5,677 bases of DNA from positions 1 to 5,677 of the forward strand of contig NZ_MUXU01000071.1 in assembly GCF_002014985.1 (NCBI RefSeq), in the 5' to 3' direction. Below the pieces are notes generated by a model. The model worked only from the letters and a program-made list of their open reading frames with translations, was not told the origin of the DNA and did not search any database. This stretch comes from Moraxella caviae. GTDB taxonomy: Bacteria > Pseudomonadota > Gammaproteobacteria > Pseudomonadales > Moraxellaceae. Shown piece after piece: positions 4,129 through 5,677 of the stretch (position 1 is its first letter; every line of letters starts with the position of its first letter). Both the position numbers and the translations under genes were made by a program.

Positions 4129-5580
4129 TTAGCCAAAATCGCCTAAGCGAACTTCATCTTCTATTTGCTTCATCGGCGTATCCTTGTAGTGTTCCGGCAT
4201 TTTTGTAATTGCAACTTCGCCCCTGTAGAAAACTAAGGCTTCGCCTTCTTTCATACGAAACAGATTTTCTTGCGAAACGAGCTGCTCTTTTTCTGTTCGG
4301 TAGCTAACAGTGCGCTCAACGCCGCCGCCCTCACCTTTCGGTCTGTCGCTAAAAGATTTGTATGTAACTTCAACCAAGCCAGACTTTTTGGCGAAAAAGT
4401 CAGCTGTTTGTTGGTCGTTTGTGCGATAGCACACTTGAAAGTCGCAAGCCGCCATCAGCTTGTCTGCTTCGTAAATGCCGTATTTTTCATAAATGCCAGC
4501 AATGCTTTGGATGTACAAAAAACTTGGCAATTTGTAGCTACGCATGGTGTTAAACTTGTCGGCAAGTTGGTTAATTTTTCCACCGTTGAGCAGCTCATCA
4601 AACAGTAGCAAAACTTCTTTTCTGTGCTTGTAGTTTGACATCAAAAAGGTGATGATTGCTTGCACGGTTGCACTGTAGAGCTTTTCGTTAGAGTTTTGAT
4701 ATTCTTGCTCAAACTGCAGAAAAACCGCTACTTTGTTTTGCTTGAGCAGTTCACGCAAGCGTAGCGGCTTGCTCGGTTCTTGACTTTGGGCAATTACATC
4801 GTTGTTTAAAAATTCTAGAGCGGACACAATAGCATTGATACCGCTTGCCGCAAACCTTTCATTGCTGCTAATCGTCGCTGCTTGGTTTGCGAACTTCACA
4901 ACTTTGGGATTTTCGCTTCTTTTTAAGTAATTAAGCAACTTTTCAGCATTTGCAAATGCTGCAAGCTTTCGGTAAGCAGCGGAAAGGCTAGCGTCAGCCC
5001 CTAAATCTAAAATAATCGCCTTGAAAATCAGACGGCCAAAATCAGCAAAGGCGGCATCTTCAGCATGTGACGGTATCAAGATGTAAAGAATTTCGTCAAG
5101 TTCACTGTCCAAATCCAAGCAAATATCGTCCAGTAAATTGTATTTGTGGGCATACGCATCATTTGGATTGATGACTATTGGCTTGTAGCCAAAATGCTCA
5201 AAGAAACCATTTTTAGCCAGCACACCGAAAATCTGCGGCTTGATGTCAGTAACTACAAAACTTTTGCCGCTTTTGCCCCATTCCCAAAGTTGCGCCAAGA
5301 TATAGTTCGTTTTACCTGTGCCTGACGAACCTACAATCAACCCCCTTGTTTGATTACCAACGGTTACTACGTCAGGCTCGCCAAATATTCTTTTGTGATA
5401 GAAAGCCAGCGGCTCACCAGCACTTTTATTCAGCATTTGGCGTAAGCGTCTGCTGTCGTAAGCACTTCTAGAGCGTCGACCGCTGCTATTTGCACCATTG
5501 CTTTGGTTTGCCGCCACAACAATCAAGGGCAGAGCAGCTAAGGCTATCGCAAGAAAAATTCCCAAAAATAAACTACTCAT
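4129..5580 (-). CDS. VirD4/TraG-like type IV coupling ATPase, compact
   Basis: This 483-aa protein is a type IV coupling protein, the inner-membrane ATPase that passes the relaxase-DNA complex to a conjugation channel. It shows one N-terminal transmembrane segment (about 3-24), a basic stretch (35-46), Walker A GSSGTGKT (84-91), Walker B LLLFDEL (324-330) and a glutamine in LYIQS (Q358). VVTDIKPQ (109-116), VINPNDAYAHKYN (136-148) and the C-terminal NDQQTADFFAKKSG (388-401) match patterns of the VirD4/TraG family. It is near TrwB in length but much shorter than VirD4 or TraG (over 600 residues), and has one membrane segment where two are usual. ATG at 5580 follows an AGGAG site by 6 bases and overlaps the previous gene by 8 bases (ATGAGTAG), implying coupled translation in a transfer operon coming from the right. 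A strong terminator follows. Substrate specificity is unknown. Confidence 0.9.
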   Translation of the reverse strand: MSSLFLGIFLAIALAALPLIVVAANQSNGANSSGRRSRSAYDSRRLRQMLNKSAGEPLAFYHKRIFGEPDVVTVGNQTRGLIVGSSGTGKTNYILAQLWEWGKSGKSFVVTDIKPQIFGVLAKNGFFEHFGYKPIVINPNDAYAHKYNLLDDICLDLDSELDEILYILIPSHAEDAAFADFGRLIFKAIILDLGADASLSAAYRKLAAFANAEKLLNYLKRSENPKVVKFANQAATISSNERFAASGINAIVSALEFLNNDVIAQSQEPSKPLRLRELLKQNKVAVFLQFEQEYQNSNEKLYSATVQAIITFLMSNYKHRKEVLLLFDELLNGGKINQLADKFNTMRSYKLPSFLYIQSIAGIYEKYGIYEADKLMAACDFQVCYRTNDQQTADFFAKKSGLVEVTYKSFSDRPKGEGGGVERTVSYRTEKEQLVSQENLFRMKEGEALVFYRGEVAITKMPEHYKDTPMKQIEDEVRLGDFG

Positions 5581-5677
5581 CGCCAGCTCCTCTTTGCTTG
5601 TCTAAAAAATTTTCGCATTTCACGAGTAACTCAGGATGGATAATACCTTCCTTGAGCCAGCTACAATACGCAAAGAA
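5573..5677 (-). CDS. Partial gene, C-terminal 34 residues, upstream of the coupling protein
   Basis: An open frame enters from the right edge on the minus strand and stops at TAG (5575-5573), inside the coupling-protein start. The visible end reads FFAYCSWLKEGIIHPELLV, then KCENFLDKQRGAGDE. It is not recognised. The 8-base overlap, together with an AGGAG ribosome site lying inside this gene's last codons, shows the usual packing of a transfer operon. A neighbouring role in conjugation or mobilization is likely from position alone. A 13-codon frame in another register over the same bases is not favoured, because this frame continues to the edge and has a protein-like composition. Confidence 0.6.
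   Translation of the reverse strand, partial: FFAYCSWLKEGIIHPELLVKCENFLDKQRGAGDE

Noticed and set aside
4029..4134. Integron attC-like site (GCTTAAC ... GTTAGCC around a large palindrome)
   Set aside because: The right box departs from the GTTRRRY pattern, the inner structure is explained by a terminator, and no integron integrase or cassette layout is seen.
5538..5595. 13-aa minus-strand frame MRKFFRQAKRSWR just before the coupling-protein gene
   Set aside because: A different frame over the same bases is open to the window edge and carries the ribosome site in its last codons, which is the better gene call.
1..5677. CRISPR array, tRNA, rRNA or insertion-sequence transposase
   Set aside because: No regularly spaced repeats other than the iterons, no tRNA or rRNA sequence, and no transposase frame recognised.

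Overview
The window looks like backbone and accessory DNA of an AT-rich, iteron-type theta-replicating plasmid that is conjugative or mobilizable. The initiator at 1925-2863 belongs to the Rep_3 (RepB-like) family, and from memory its N-terminus most resembles initiators of Acinetobacter/Moraxella plasmids. A Moraxellaceae host is my best guess. Neisseriaceae or another AT-rich gamma/betaproteobacterium is possible, and nothing here settles the species.

Layout, left to right. Positions 1-1601 hold a tightly packed minus-strand operon read right to left: an unrecognised 188-aa protein, a complete tyrosine recombinase starting 8 bases inside it, and the start of a cysteine-rich protein that begins 1 base after the recombinase stop and runs off the left edge. 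Positions 1602-1924 are the replication origin: the operon promoter, a DnaA-box match, an AT-rich stretch, four tandem 22-bp iterons, and the rep promoter overlapped by a small palindrome. The rep gene runs rightward and ends at a hairpin terminator.

Positions 2921-2983 can fold into a long bulged stem directly in front of an Abi-like HEPN-type gene (3003-3632), a probable phage-defence or toxin gene. A 496-base non-coding stretch (3633-4128) follows. It is rich in inverted repeats: three nested palindromes behind the Abi gene, a strong 12-bp-stem hairpin next to a sequence resembling the ColE1 nick site (candidate oriT), and a bidirectional terminator. From 5580 back to 4129 on the minus strand lies a compact VirD4/TraG-like coupling ATPase, whose start overlaps the end of another gene that enters from the right edge.

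Together the window carries replication (rep plus origin), DNA transfer (coupling protein plus a possible oriT), site-specific recombination (integrase operon), and host defence (Abi gene). The most interesting point is the Abi/HEPN gene with a structured leader in front and nested palindromes behind, an arrangement reminiscent of HEPN-Abi genes associated with non-coding RNA.
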